A DNA stretch of 64,000 nucleotides from Holacanthus passer. Taxonomy: Eukaryota; Chordata; Actinopteri; Pomacanthidae. The stretch lies in the NCBI GenBank assembly GCA_025331565.1, contig JAFREQ010000165.1:124001-188000 (forward strand). The letters are read 5' to 3'. Made by a program: the position numbers and the translations under genes. This document shows, one piece after another, positions 35,357 to 46,577 of the stretch. How positions within the stretch are numbered: position 1 is the stretch's first letter; each line of letters begins with the position of its first letter. The notes beneath the pieces are model-generated. The model was not told where the DNA came from and made no database searches. It saw only the letters and a program-made list of their open reading frames with translations.

Positions 35357-37604
35357 GTAACTTCAGGGAACAATCTCCTGTCTGATGCTGTTAGTCTTTT
35401 GTACATTATTAATCTGTGATGTTCAGGAGTTACCTTATAATGGAATATATACATTGATCTCTGCAGTGCATCAGTCTGTCAGCCTTCCAAATTCTGCTTT
35501 ATTTTGATCAGGGGTTTTCTTTACCCTCAACAATCCTTTAAGGTTCATCCCTACAGTGGTATTGTTTTATTGGTAAGAGATGTGCTGCTTTCTGCTTGTG
35601 GCCACTTGACTGTTTCTGTCTTGAAAGATAATTGTCCTGAAAGATAATTGTCTTGAAAGATAATTGTCAAGCGCTCTCTTGCCTTGATAAGTAGCACAGC
35701 AGTAGCTTCTCCAGCCCCCTGAATTATCAAAGTACCCCATTATCACCCAAAAGACATGTTCTTATTTCAAATCTAATATCATAGTTAATTCTACCGACCA
35801 TTTAAATTTAAAAAGTCACGTTCCTTCTTTGCCCTTACAATATCTAATTATTATGTTTCAAATACTGCTATTACCTGTTTGCACCTGAGTGCAAAAATAC
35901 ATCAAATTGTTATGAAGCCACAAGTCTTGTTTAAAGCAAGTCTAGAAATGATCTTTTACTTAGAAATGACAAAAAGAGTGTAGAGTGTTGTGGGCCAGAC
36001 AACATATGTCACCCCAAGCTTCTCCAGCTTTTCTTGATCGCAGATGTTCTTTGTAATGTAAAAGTATAATATAACGACGTGACAGACAATCTGTGTATTC
36101 ATATCATGCACAATTCAGGAATTCATCTCTGGCTCTGCTGCAGCTGTAACCCCTGCAAGAGTAAGATCACACTGTACTGACTTAGTCACTCACTGAAACA
36201 TAACAAATATGAATTACAACTCTGTGTATAAAAAACAACACAAACGTTAGAGCAGATCACGTGTAAAGTATTTTATGCTATGCTAATGTGTATGTAGCAT
36301 CCTGTAGTGGTGCAGAGTCATATACACACAGCAAGAATGTAGTTAGTAAATTAGCTATTATCATGAATTTAAGACATAACATGTGACAATAAAAGGAAAA
36401 TGCACCATATAGCAGCCATCACAAAAAAAATCCAAGCAGTTGTTAAAGTTGTCAATGTTAATTACATGTTGTACATAAATCATTTCAGTTCAGTGCACCA
36501 CTGTAGAGCTAAAGTGCTGATTACCTGTGGAGACAAAAAGGACAAAATTAGAAAACATATCATCAAAAATGTTTAAGATCCAGTGTTTAATTTGCCATAT
36601 GGTTGCATAATATTCAATGTGAAACTCCAATATGATTCCCTCTTCATCTGGCTGAAGAGGGGAAGCATATGCTTCCTCCCTTCAAGTCCTTTGAATGTCA
36701 TCTGCAGTTGGTTAATAAATGCAGCTGTGAGGAGGACACATTACTGCCATTTAAGCTTCCCTCTACCAGCTTCCGATAGCCTTTAGAATGCATTTTAAGA
36801 TTTAATTGATCACTTTGTGAGTAAATAATTACATGGATTAGTCCCAGTGTGTATTCCTTGAACTCTTAACACCATATGCACGAGGATGCATGTAATTTTG
36901 TCGACATGATACCAGGTGCTTGTATACGTTGACATTACAATCCCCCCCTCCACGTGTGACCACCTGCTATCACGTGACAGAAATTCCATATTTAGGTCGC
37001 ATGATAGCAATGTAAACCATCGCTTCACGGCCATAAGATCAAGTCAAGATAGGTTCAGAAACACCAAGTAAAAGGACCTTGTGTTGAGAACTGCTTTGCC
37101 AAAATGCAATTTACTGAGTTTATAACAGTTATATAGCCAGACAAAAGTAAGTAATCGGGGGGTGCTCCATGTCCCCACTTCTCACAGATTGTATATAGAA
37201 ATGAATAATGTCATGTTTCATTGCTGTAGCTTTAACGCCACTGCTTATCTACCACATTTAAATCCACATTTCCCTTTTTTCTTTTCCTTTATATCTACTA
37301 CTTTTTCACTCCCCACCTGTGTCGTCCTTTCTCTCTACTTTGTCATTTTCATTCCCTTTGTATGGCCTGTCCACCCACTGCTTTCATGTTGCACTGCTAT
37401 CATTTTCAATTCTCGCCCGCCTCGCCCACTTTTCTGTAACAATGAATTGGATTCTTTATTTCCACCTCTCTGCTCTCAATTTACCATTATCTTGATAGCC
37501 ACATATTCCCACTCTTTCGCTCTTTCTATCTCCATCTCTGACTCAAACAGTACCCCTCTCTTTTGCCCATGTTAATCAAGTTTCTTTTTCACCCTCTTTC
37601 CCAG
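35357..37604 (+). other. Cytoglobin intron 2 (G7.0)
   Basis: This 2.2-kb AT-rich intron has a 3 x 16-bp tandem repeat near its start (35621-35668) and a C/T-rich 3' end before the cccag acceptor. No other feature was recognised. Confidence 0.9.
35621..35668 (+). repeat. Three tandem copies of a 16-bp unit
   Basis: The unit ttgaaagataattgtc is repeated three times with a single t/c difference at the start of copy 2. Each copy contains a GATAAT word. It is the only clean minisatellite in the window. Confidence 0.95.
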
Positions 37605-37769
37605 ATCCTGTGTGGCGTGTTGCTGGAGGTGTTGGCTGAAGATTTCCCAGAGTTCTTCACGGCAGAGGTGCAGATGGCGTGGTCCAAACTGATGGGAGCA
37701 TTGTACTGGCATGTGACGGGGGCCTACACCGAGGTGGGCTGGCTCCAGGTCTCCAGCTCAGCGGTGTGA
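37605..37769 (+). CDS. cygb2: Cytoglobin exon 3 (helices G-H, residues 143-196, stop)
   Basis: This is the terminal coding exon, following a ctttcccag acceptor. It opens ILCGVLLEVLAEDF and closes YTEVGWLQVSSSAV with TGA at 37767-37769. The total protein is 196 aa, against 190 in human. Mammalian CYGB adds a further exon encoding a Ser/Pro-rich tail. Here the frame stops in exon 3 six codons past the conserved EVGW motif, with no good donor before the stop, so the tail is short. The gene is complete within the window on the plus strand. Its next neighbour, prcd, lies 8.7 kb downstream in the same orientation. Confidence 0.96.
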   Translation: MLCGVLLEVLAEDFPEFFTAEVQMAWSKLMGALYWHVTGAYTEVGWLQVSSSAV

Positions 37770-40700
37770 ATAGTTTGGAGGAAGAGGGGGTAAAGGAGTT
37801 TCAGTAGCAAGGAGTTTTGTGAGGAAGGTTTCACAGACATGGATGAGATTAATGTGGTAATCCGTGCATTTCTACTACTTTACTTTATTTTGGTGACATT
37901 TTGGTGCTAAGCCTTCATTGCTGTGATGTTTCTACGTCATATCCCAGAGATCACTTGGACACCAAAAAATGCAGCCAGGCAACATTTTACTTTTACCTAA
38001 TAACTGTGTTTTTAGCCAAGGAAGGTATCACTGCTAATGCTATCTATCCATTTTTTCAACAGTTTATTCCAAACAAACTACTGTTGCTGCCAAAAGCAAA
38101 CAGTACATCACTTTCTATGTGGAATGTGATCTTCCCCATTAAAGAGCTACTAAGTGCATAGACAAGCAAATCTAAAAGCTTTAATAAACTTTAATTACTG
38201 TTCTGTTACTTTCATTGACAATTGACCCTTCGCTAAGCTCTGTCCCCTTTAGTCACTTTTACTAGGCAAGGCTGTCAAGCTTTCAAGTCTATTGCACCTC
38301 ATGTGGAGGTTACAATGATAATTGTGGCAGGTTCCTTTATTTTAGACAGATATAGGCTTCTCTTTCTAGCTGAACACTGTCAGTTTTGCCACCCATAGTA
38401 ACAACTGTGCTAGAAGATTTTATCATCTATGACTAACTAGATAATTACTATTAGCTAAGTTATTTCATAATGCTAATATCATATATATTGTAATACACAT
38501 AAACTTTATGAAAGGGTCTTAAATAAGCACTTGAAGGCTACATAACAGCTACATGATATCAAAAAAGGCTAAAGTGACATGTCCTAAATAAACAGACATC
38601 TTCACCAGTTGATCAAACAAACACAAAAAACAAAAGAGCAGTATTAATTGTATGCAGTGTAGCTAGTTTTAGTCTACAACACCAACCAACAACACCCCCT
38701 TCCAAACTCTTGAACAATGTATATTGCTCTCACTGTAGCTTCAAACACACTGATTTATCATATGGAGAAATCCAAAGCTTGACAGGCTGTGCCTCGTTAC
38801 AGATAAGCTCACGTTATGTTGGACAATCCCTGTTCAGGGTTTTAGTGACTGGTCAGCTGGTGATGGCAGAAACAGACATTTATTCATATGACAATGTTAC
38901 GGATTATTACTTTACAGAGTTCATTTCTGTGCAAACCTGTGGTGAGAAGAGCATCTTCCGGCTAAGCCGCACAAATGAATACACCTCATGATATTTTGAA
39001 GGAGAGATTAAGAAATGTTTAGACAAGAAACGATTTTTAAGCTCTGAGAGGGGGCAGTTAGTTGTTGAAGCCCCGGCTATGGGACCATGGAGCTGCTGAC
39101 TGTTAATAGATTCTCTTTGTGTCCTACTACAGTATATCCTCATGTTTAGGGGACCTATGGCCCTTTCTCTCTCTCTATTGATGCATTGCGTGCTCTTAAT
39201 GTCTTGTTTAACTTTACAGAGGTGTTGTTTGTATAAGTGTACAGTGGGCAAGTGTGCATACTCTTCTGCCTTTGTTTACAACTCATTGACGCGCTCTGTT
39301 GACGTGTTAAAGAGGGCTGTCTTTTCTTTGCTAAAAGTCTTGGACTAGCAGCAATGCTTTCGGTTTTTATTTGCATATCACTTTCATCACACAAACACTT
39401 TAACATAACATTGTGAAAGTGACAGCAGGTAGACACGATCACCGACCACACATGTACACATCCACACACAGGCATGCTATAAGACCTCTTCTATGCTAAT
39501 ATTTACAGGACTGTCAGTTAGTTTACCTCTTCAAAATCCCATCTGAGAGATGTGCTCCATTAAGGGCTTTGGAAAGTCACTCTGGAGGTCTATGAAAAGC
39601 ATGTAAGCTTTAAAAGTGCCATCAGTCTGTTTCTTTAGATCTCTGACCCATTGAACACAATGTAATTTTTTCCTTATAGTTTCTCTCTAAAATTATTTGC
39701 AGACATCATTTTGCATTATTCAATGATCTGCTGCTCCTCAAACATGCTGCATACTGTCAAACTAACTTTCTTCACCTTACTTAACCTCATCGTCTTATCA
39801 CCTGCACTTCAGTAATCAGAGTCTCAGAGCTCTGCGTGCATTCCTGTTACCAGTCCCCATCTGCGAGTCTCTCTCTAGTCAATTCCCAAACCTACACAGT
39901 AAATCTGTTTAGGATGGACATTTGATCCAATCTTCAGTTTGCATCTGCTCCAGTGACGTCCTGTATCTCCCATCTGACCCCCCTTGGCATCGGCATCTGG
40001 CATTAATGAGGAAGTAATGAGTCTCCTCTCCTCCTCATTTGGTCATTCATCTACTGTAACTTTCCATTGCCTCCATTAGGACCGTGCCACTGACAACAAA
40101 AACAATTATGACTGGACAGATGGTCTTAAACTCGCCACACCTCGTTGGCCATTCACAACAATGCTTCCTATAAATGTCTTTCATACACTTGTAGGAAAAT
40201 GAGTTTAGCACCGTTACATTCAAGAATGAATATCAGAAATAAAAATGATGTAATGTTTTAAGTGACTTTCTTTACACTTTATGCCTTGACTGAGACTAGT
40301 GTTTCCAGAAGCTGGAAAAGAAACACAGCCCCCCCCCAACATGTGAAGTGATTGAATTTGTATCAGCCAGGAAGAATACTTAACATACTTGAATAGTTTA
40401 ATGCCCTTTTCTGACAGATTTATCCAACGTGAGTTACAACATAATTAACCTCCTATGAAAAAAATGATCATTTGAATTTTTAACTTGTGATCCTGAGATA
40501 ACAGAATTAAAACAATAATTCAAACAGTTAAAACAACCATGGCCACTCTTGACCTCAGTGTCTGTAAATCCGTTAACATTTACATTCAACCTGCACAGTT
40601 TTAGTTTACTAAGCTCTCATTAAACAAGTTCCTTTTCAAGTTGAACTGGAGAGTCATAAGCCTATGTCACACAGTGATAAGTCGGATACGTGGATAAAAA

Positions 40701-41585
40701 TACACACAATAGTCAAACAAACCTCAAGGTAAACTATTTCCACTTTGGCTCAAATACCTCTGGAGGCAGTAAAGCCCTTGTCAGTCATGAATGCGACTGT
40801 AATATACACCAGTCCTATTCTTTGCCCGACTTCTGACGTCAGTGTCCCTCTGAGGTCTGACCTCAAGCCACTTGAGGTTCAGGAATATTTTCGTTGAGCA
40901 GAATTCCCTGGACATTTTGTTTATTAAACACTGTGTGGTGTGAAACCCATCTTCAAACACACTCAGACGACTGAGATGTTCTCTTGCTAAGCTGCAGGTT
41001 TTGTCTCTCTGTTTGTCTATATGCAGCATGTTCCTGGTCACACTCTAAACACACGCACAATTATGTGCAAACACATCCCAGAGACTCTCACTCATTTCAC
41101 GCTTTCTTTATCACTTTTCTCACTCACACACACATGGTCCTGCATTAAGATCAGGAGTGGGGCATGTCCTTGCATGCCAAGTGTACTACAGCAGCTCTTA
41201 ATCCAACATATACTGTATTTTCAATCATTTTAAGATGAAAATTAGACCAACTTTCTGAATCTCATTGATTCATTTCACACATTCATTCTCTTTCCGCAAA
41301 TAAGGGCATCACAGCATATGTGGAACTATGTTTTTGTTGTGAAATGTTTGTCTATCAGTTGAAAAGTTAGGACTTTATATTTTTCTAATTATATCTATGA
41401 GAAGGATTCTATGTATTTGAATACTGTATATGAATATGTCATTGTATACTGCGTTGTTGGTGGGAGCGAGTGCAGTTGCTTTGTAGTGTTTTGAGCATGT
41501 TTGCACAGCCTACCACAGACTTGTACCTTCGCAGACCTGGTGAAAATGAATCATGACCATCAATAAAATATACTTGTAAATTTGT
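37770..41585 (+). other. Cytoglobin 3' flank, possibly a long 3' UTR
   Basis: There is no coding signal. The first AATAAA with a convincing T/GT-rich downstream element is 41562-41567 (context catcaataaaatatacttgt, then tttctgtccagtgt). Nearer AATAAA words (about 38184 and 38586) have poorer downstream context. If 41562 is used, the 3' UTR is about 3.8 kb. The stretch is AT-rich and otherwise featureless. Confidence 0.4.
41562..41567 (+). terminator. Candidate poly(A) signal for cygb2
   Basis: A canonical AATAAA is followed within 30 nt by a T-rich and GT-containing stretch. It is the best-looking cleavage site between cygb2 and prcd. Assignment to cygb2 is by position only. Confidence 0.4.
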
Positions 41586-44500
41586 TTCTGTCCAGTGTCC
41601 AATTCAGGGTTTTTTTTTTAAAGAATGCGTTTAATTTAATAGATGATCCAGATGTGATGTGATTTCACTTCATACAACCAACAATGTTCAGGCTCAAATT
41701 AATCAGAAATATCACTGGTGAAATGATGAGCACTTACATAACAGTCGATTCAAAAGCAGTTTGCCGTTTGATCCACGCTCACCAGAAAATGTTTCATCCA
41801 GGTTACATCACCTGGAATTTGACTCACTTTTTCATCAACTTGGAATGAGGGCACGAGTAGAAATAAAAGCCAGCTCCTCAGTTGCCAAAGTTTCATGTAG
41901 CTAAATCAGGCTAAAATGAGTTACTCAACACATACTCAAACACGCTAATGTGTTTCTGTCTTTGAGAGCAAGGAATTCAAATGAGGTTATAGTAAAACTT
42001 AAAATTGAATTCTTTTCACTTTTTGAGCAAGGAAATGGAAAACGGTAATGGCACTGCAGGTATTATGCATGTTTTTTCTATTTTTTAAAAGAGGATTATT
42101 ATGCTTATTCACCAAGCCTGCTAATGTTATCACTGACTCCTACTAGACTTTCATTTTGTGTTGATGTTATTTCAACACTTCCATCATGGCAGCTACCACA
42201 CAGGATTGGTGTTCTAAAAAGCATGAAAGGAAAAATGTATTAAGACAAAATATTTAAAAAAAAAACAAAGCACATTAAGTAGGATATTAAAAGAATGAAA
42301 AGATGAAAATATGTTAATTCTAAAAGAATTGGAAATGTCAGTGCAGCTTGAGATATGAATAAAAAGCCACAAATTAAAATTGATAAAAGTTTTGGCCTGA
42401 CACTACGGCCTGCAACATATAGTGTAATTCTTCCCTATGTAGTTTTTTGTACTTGTACCAGCGTAGCACATACCAATGCATACCTGTAGGTGCAAGAGAA
42501 CAAGATGTGAAGTCAGAGAATAAGAGGGTAACAATTTGGGAGCATAAAAAGAATTTATACTAATGCGTATCTAATCAAATATTACAGGATCTAGTATGAC
42601 CTACTGAGCAACACTGTTAAAACAAAAAATTCACTGTGACATTCACATGAAGCAGGAGCAGATATCTGAGAACTGGTGTGACATGTTCCACTTTCTTGCA
42701 TTAGCGAAGACTCTGGCAGCAGAAACTAAGGAGAATTGATTTTTTTTTCTATGTATTCTTTCTGTTCAGATGATTTTGCTCTGCGAGGACAAACAGGCAT
42801 ATGTTTTCTGTCTTTCCAGTCTAATCCTGGTTTTTATATATATTTTTTGATCCCTCATCCAAAGGTGAACTTGACCCAGATAACCCGACGCAGCACATAT
42901 CTCTCGCCTGCAGGTAGTCAGTGCGCATACTCTACATGGCAGTCCCACTGTTTCAGGAACAAGAGATAATTAAATGGAATGAGATGTAAATGTTCTTAAT
43001 CAATGATTAATGGTTGCCTGTTCGCTGCTTGGCGCTCCAGGCGAGAGTCTATCTAAGGCTGCAGTGGGAGGTTCATGCAGGGAGGAAGACACTAATTTTT
43101 CAAATCCATACAGTAATTTATTCAAACAGTACATCTTCTCATCAAACACGAATTTGTTATATCTGTTTTCTGCAGGGAAGTGTTATGGAGTTTTTAATAT
43201 TTTTGTCTTGCTACCATAAAATGAATTCATGCATGCTGTATTTCAGAGTAATTTTAGTAATTTATGATTTTAGCATTTTTTCCACTACGTTATTGTGTTA
43301 TGGTTGGGTTGAAAATTACCTTAAGGATTCAATATAATATTCAGGACATCAATTTTGCCTTCTTGCTGCCGGGCTTGAGTAATAGGAATAGGTGAAGCAG
43401 GTAAACAGCACCATGAGAGTCAGAAAATAGAGTCACTCTCCCATGAGCGTCTCCATCATGCACAGCGTGGTCAACGGGAAACTGACTTGTCACCATGGCG
43501 ACACATTTTCCCACCGCCAGATATTGTCATTTCCGCAAAGCGTTGATAACATGGACTCATCACATCCCACCGAACCTATCCACAAACACACCTGGACAAA
43601 CTCACACACAGAGACGCTAATAATAGGTAAACTTAAAGGCTCCATTACTCAGCTACAAGCTACAAATATTAGGGAGAAATATCTTGATACATTACCTGAC
43701 TTTAGCTGCTTAAGCTTTTAGATGCATTGACATTTATCATTTAATCGTGTGTGTGCAGACATGCTCACACACACACATCTGTCTCTGTCAGCAGGTCATT
43801 ATTCAGATTATCCAGTTAATATAAATATAAACTGAGAGAGGAGTAAAACTTGGTAAGAAATGAAATTTGCAGCTTCACAAGCTTTTTATAACTGGTAGCA
43901 GGTGGTAGGCTGGAAAACTTGTATCAGTATGTACACTGCTGAGGATCAATACTGTGATTCCACCGATTACGTGAATTTTAACTCTAATGAGGCTAATAAG
44001 TGAGTTTTCTTTAAAAGAGCGTTAATCAATTTTTGAAATAAAAAACGGGTCAAATGACCATGTATAAAGTGAAAGGACTTGTTCGTAGTGTCAAACCCAC
44101 AGAAGTTCAGTTTCTCTGCTCTCATCAGTGTTGTCTTTAGTCGTAGGAGACAGCTATTTCAGCAAAGAGAAGCTGAAGCCCACTGTACATTACTGCCAGG
44201 ACCAAATGACTAGCTAGAGTTAGTGTGTTTCATTCTCTGGGGACCATGAATTTCTGTCTGACATTGCCGTCCCAGGAACAATAAAGTCCAACATACAGAA
44301 TAGCAGGTCTATTGTAGGATACATCATCCCTATGTTATATAACAATCTGAATGCAATTCCTGAAATTTAGGAGCCCAGGAGCTGACTGCTCAAAACGCTG
44401 ATATTTTTGCCCCAATAAATCCCTTAATTCTTTCAGTCAAACAAGCCCAGAGCACAGCACGAGCCAGCACATGCAGTTCAACACAAATTACAGCTCTGTG

Positions 44501-46340
44501 ACACTTAAACCCCCTGATTTTTAGGCACCGGTGAGCCCGTGCAGCTCTCCATCAACACAAAGCTTGAGAGGTGGCCTGAAGAATTTTCCAATTAGGCTGC
44601 ATGAGCTCATCTCAAAGCTGCAGATGAGATGCACAGCCACATCGCTGCAACTTGACATTCCTGACAGCCACTTGTGTGAACTTCCATTTGTCTGCCGTCT
44701 ATGCACCAGAGGCTTCCTGACAGAGTGGTGACAGCAGAGTCACAGATGCCGTTGCGGGGAATGTCATTGCTGGCTTGAGAATATCCACATCCTGCTGTCT
44801 GCAATAAATATATTTTCAGCCTAATGAGACAGAGAATAGCGAGGCTTTGGATTTGATTTGTGTGTGTGTGTGCATTTGGAACCATTCTCTGTCTTGGAGC
44901 ATCCTCATTATGTTGCCAGGTTGTTGTTGTTCCACTAAACAATGGTCATCATGCACTAGTATCTGAGTGGGATATAGCTTTTTTTATGACGTGCACATGC
45001 GTGCATGCACACGGTTGTGCAAGCTGTGAGTCGTTTCGATGGTTATGTAGCCACTTTTCCTACAGTGGCAAGTTTACATACATCAGTTAACTATAACTGA
45101 CCACACAAACAAATGTTAGAATGACTAACTAAAGAATAGTTTCATCATGTTGAGAATATAATCAGTCAGTCAGCGAAACATCTCGCTAAGACGTATTAGG
45201 CAGTACTGTGGATAATTAGTGTGCTATTAGGCAAATGTTTTGAATGATATTTACTTACATGTGTTGAGCAAATGAAGCTGCATTTGAAACTTCCATTGTG
45301 AGGAAGTTTCAATCTAAGTCAAGCTCATCAAAGAGACTAGGCTTTGAAAATGTAGCTAAACAAGCTTTAATTTCCCACAGGCTTTGTGATGCTTCTTTAC
45401 AAATGCATCACAGATAAAGAAACTGTCAGAAGAATGATGAGTGAAAGCATGTTTTACTGCCTTTTCATCTTTACTAATTAAGGTTAGCTAGCTGTAGACT
45501 GGAGATAAAATAATTTCAATAATTTCACACCTTAAATGTCAGTATGACATTTTTGACCATTCCATTTGTTTTTTATTGGGTTTCTTGCTTGCCATACTGT
45601 ACACTTGATGATCTTCAAGCGCTTAAGAAAATGTATATGAATTTCAAACAAATCATGCAAACTGCTTATGTGAACAGTACATGAACAATTCATGGTGCCC
45701 AGAGGATGAAAAAAAAATATCTCAACACCTGCACATTTGTACAGATTTAAATTTAAGATTCCCATGTTTACAACTTGAGAGCTTTCATGTCATCAGCCAG
45801 CTAAGTGGTATGATTATAGAGTTGGTCATGTGTGGATTAAGGGTATGAGCCATTGACATTACAGAGCTGTGTTTATTACATTTACATTACATTGAATGAC
45901 AGACTATGGTTGGCATGATGCGTCCATATTCGTTTGGTTTTCGGGCATTACTACAATATGAACATGAACATAAGGCTGTGTAGGACATCCAACAATCCAG
46001 CAAAAAAGAGCTGTAGCTGGATGAGTAATATACTGTCTAATACTAGGTGGATGATTAGGGGAATGAAGGGCAGGTGTACAGGCAGGTGATGATTAACTGA
46101 CTTGGGAACAGCAGGGAAACCTGGAGACAGCTGCTGGGTGGTGTGGGCATAACAGGAAATGTGAAGATGTAGTAAATGGCTGAAAAGATGCAAAAAATAT
46201 CTCCCAAATTTAAAAGCCTGGTGCTTTTCACTGGAGATTATGCAATAAATATCTGAATCATGCACAATAAGTGCACACACATCACAACGCAGCTTAGGTG
46301 TGCAGCAGTGCTGTGCCTCTGTAATGCACCATGTCATCTT
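41586..46340. other. Intergenic region between cygb2 and prcd
   Basis: The region is mostly AT-rich and unstructured. It holds a repeat fragment at about 44015-44150 (related to 25520-25640), a truncated ggggaccatga-type repeat at 44226-44293, and a compositionally distinct, repeat-free block at 44380-44850 that could be a conserved regulatory element. A short GT run lies at 44859-44872. No exon was recognised. Confidence 0.6.
44226..44293 (+). repeat. Dispersed repeat, ggggaccatga family, truncated copy 3
   Basis: It contains ctctggggaccatgaatttc, then jumps directly to tgacattgccgtcccaggaa and acaataaag. The middle of the family consensus (the aatttcatggcaatc part) is missing. Confidence 0.6.
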
Positions 46341-46342
46341 TT

Positions 46343-46364
46343 CTAATCTGGGGTTGACTAATCT
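46343..46364 (+). promoter_or_regulatory. Two CRX/OTX-like sites upstream of prcd
   Basis: CTAATCT occurs at 46343-46349 and again at 46358-46364, 15 bp apart. The motif fits the photoreceptor homeodomain consensus YTAATCY bound by CRX/OTX2. It lies 140-160 bp upstream of the prcd start codon, the expected place for a photoreceptor promoter element. The start site and binding are not shown. Confidence 0.5.
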
Positions 46365-46503
46365 CCCTGCGTTCCTGATCCAGCCAGGCAGGCTGAGAGA
46401 GGGAGAGACAAACCTCTGCTGTGTTGAGTGGATTCACTATGGATGGTTCATGTTGACCCTGCTGTCTCTTTGGCAGCAGGGTGGTGGTCTCTCTCTCTGG
46501 ACC

Positions 46504-46577
46504 ATGTGCACCACCATCATGATTCTCTCCACCCTGGCTCTAGTACTGCGCCAGCGTTTCATCGGCCAAGTCAAGAC
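46504..46577 (+). CDS. prcd: prcd exon 1: photoreceptor disc component, residues 1-24 plus split codon
   Basis: PRCD is a tiny membrane protein of photoreceptor outer-segment discs. Its loss causes progressive rod-cone degeneration in dogs and retinitis pigmentosa in humans. The exon encodes MCTTIMILSTLALVLRQRF, matching the family N-terminus (Met-Cys-Thr-Thr, then a single hydrophobic helix, then a basic patch). Cys2, the palmitoylation site needed for stability, is present, and Arg16 and Arg18 of the basic patch are kept. The exon ends GTCAAGAC before gtaagt (phase 2). The frame is also open upstream to an ATG at 46300, but the family start is the one at 46504. It neighbours cytoglobin, as in mammals. 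Confidence 0.93.

Noticed and set aside
45055..45110. Tc1-like terminal repeat (acagtggcaagtttacatac)
   Set aside because: Only about 15 bases resemble a Tc1 end. There is no partner repeat and no transposase fragment.
46300..46503. prcd translation from the ATG at 46300
   Set aside because: The family start is Met-Cys-Thr-Thr at 46504, with the acylated Cys2. The upstream part has no similarity to PRCD and probably precedes the transcription start.
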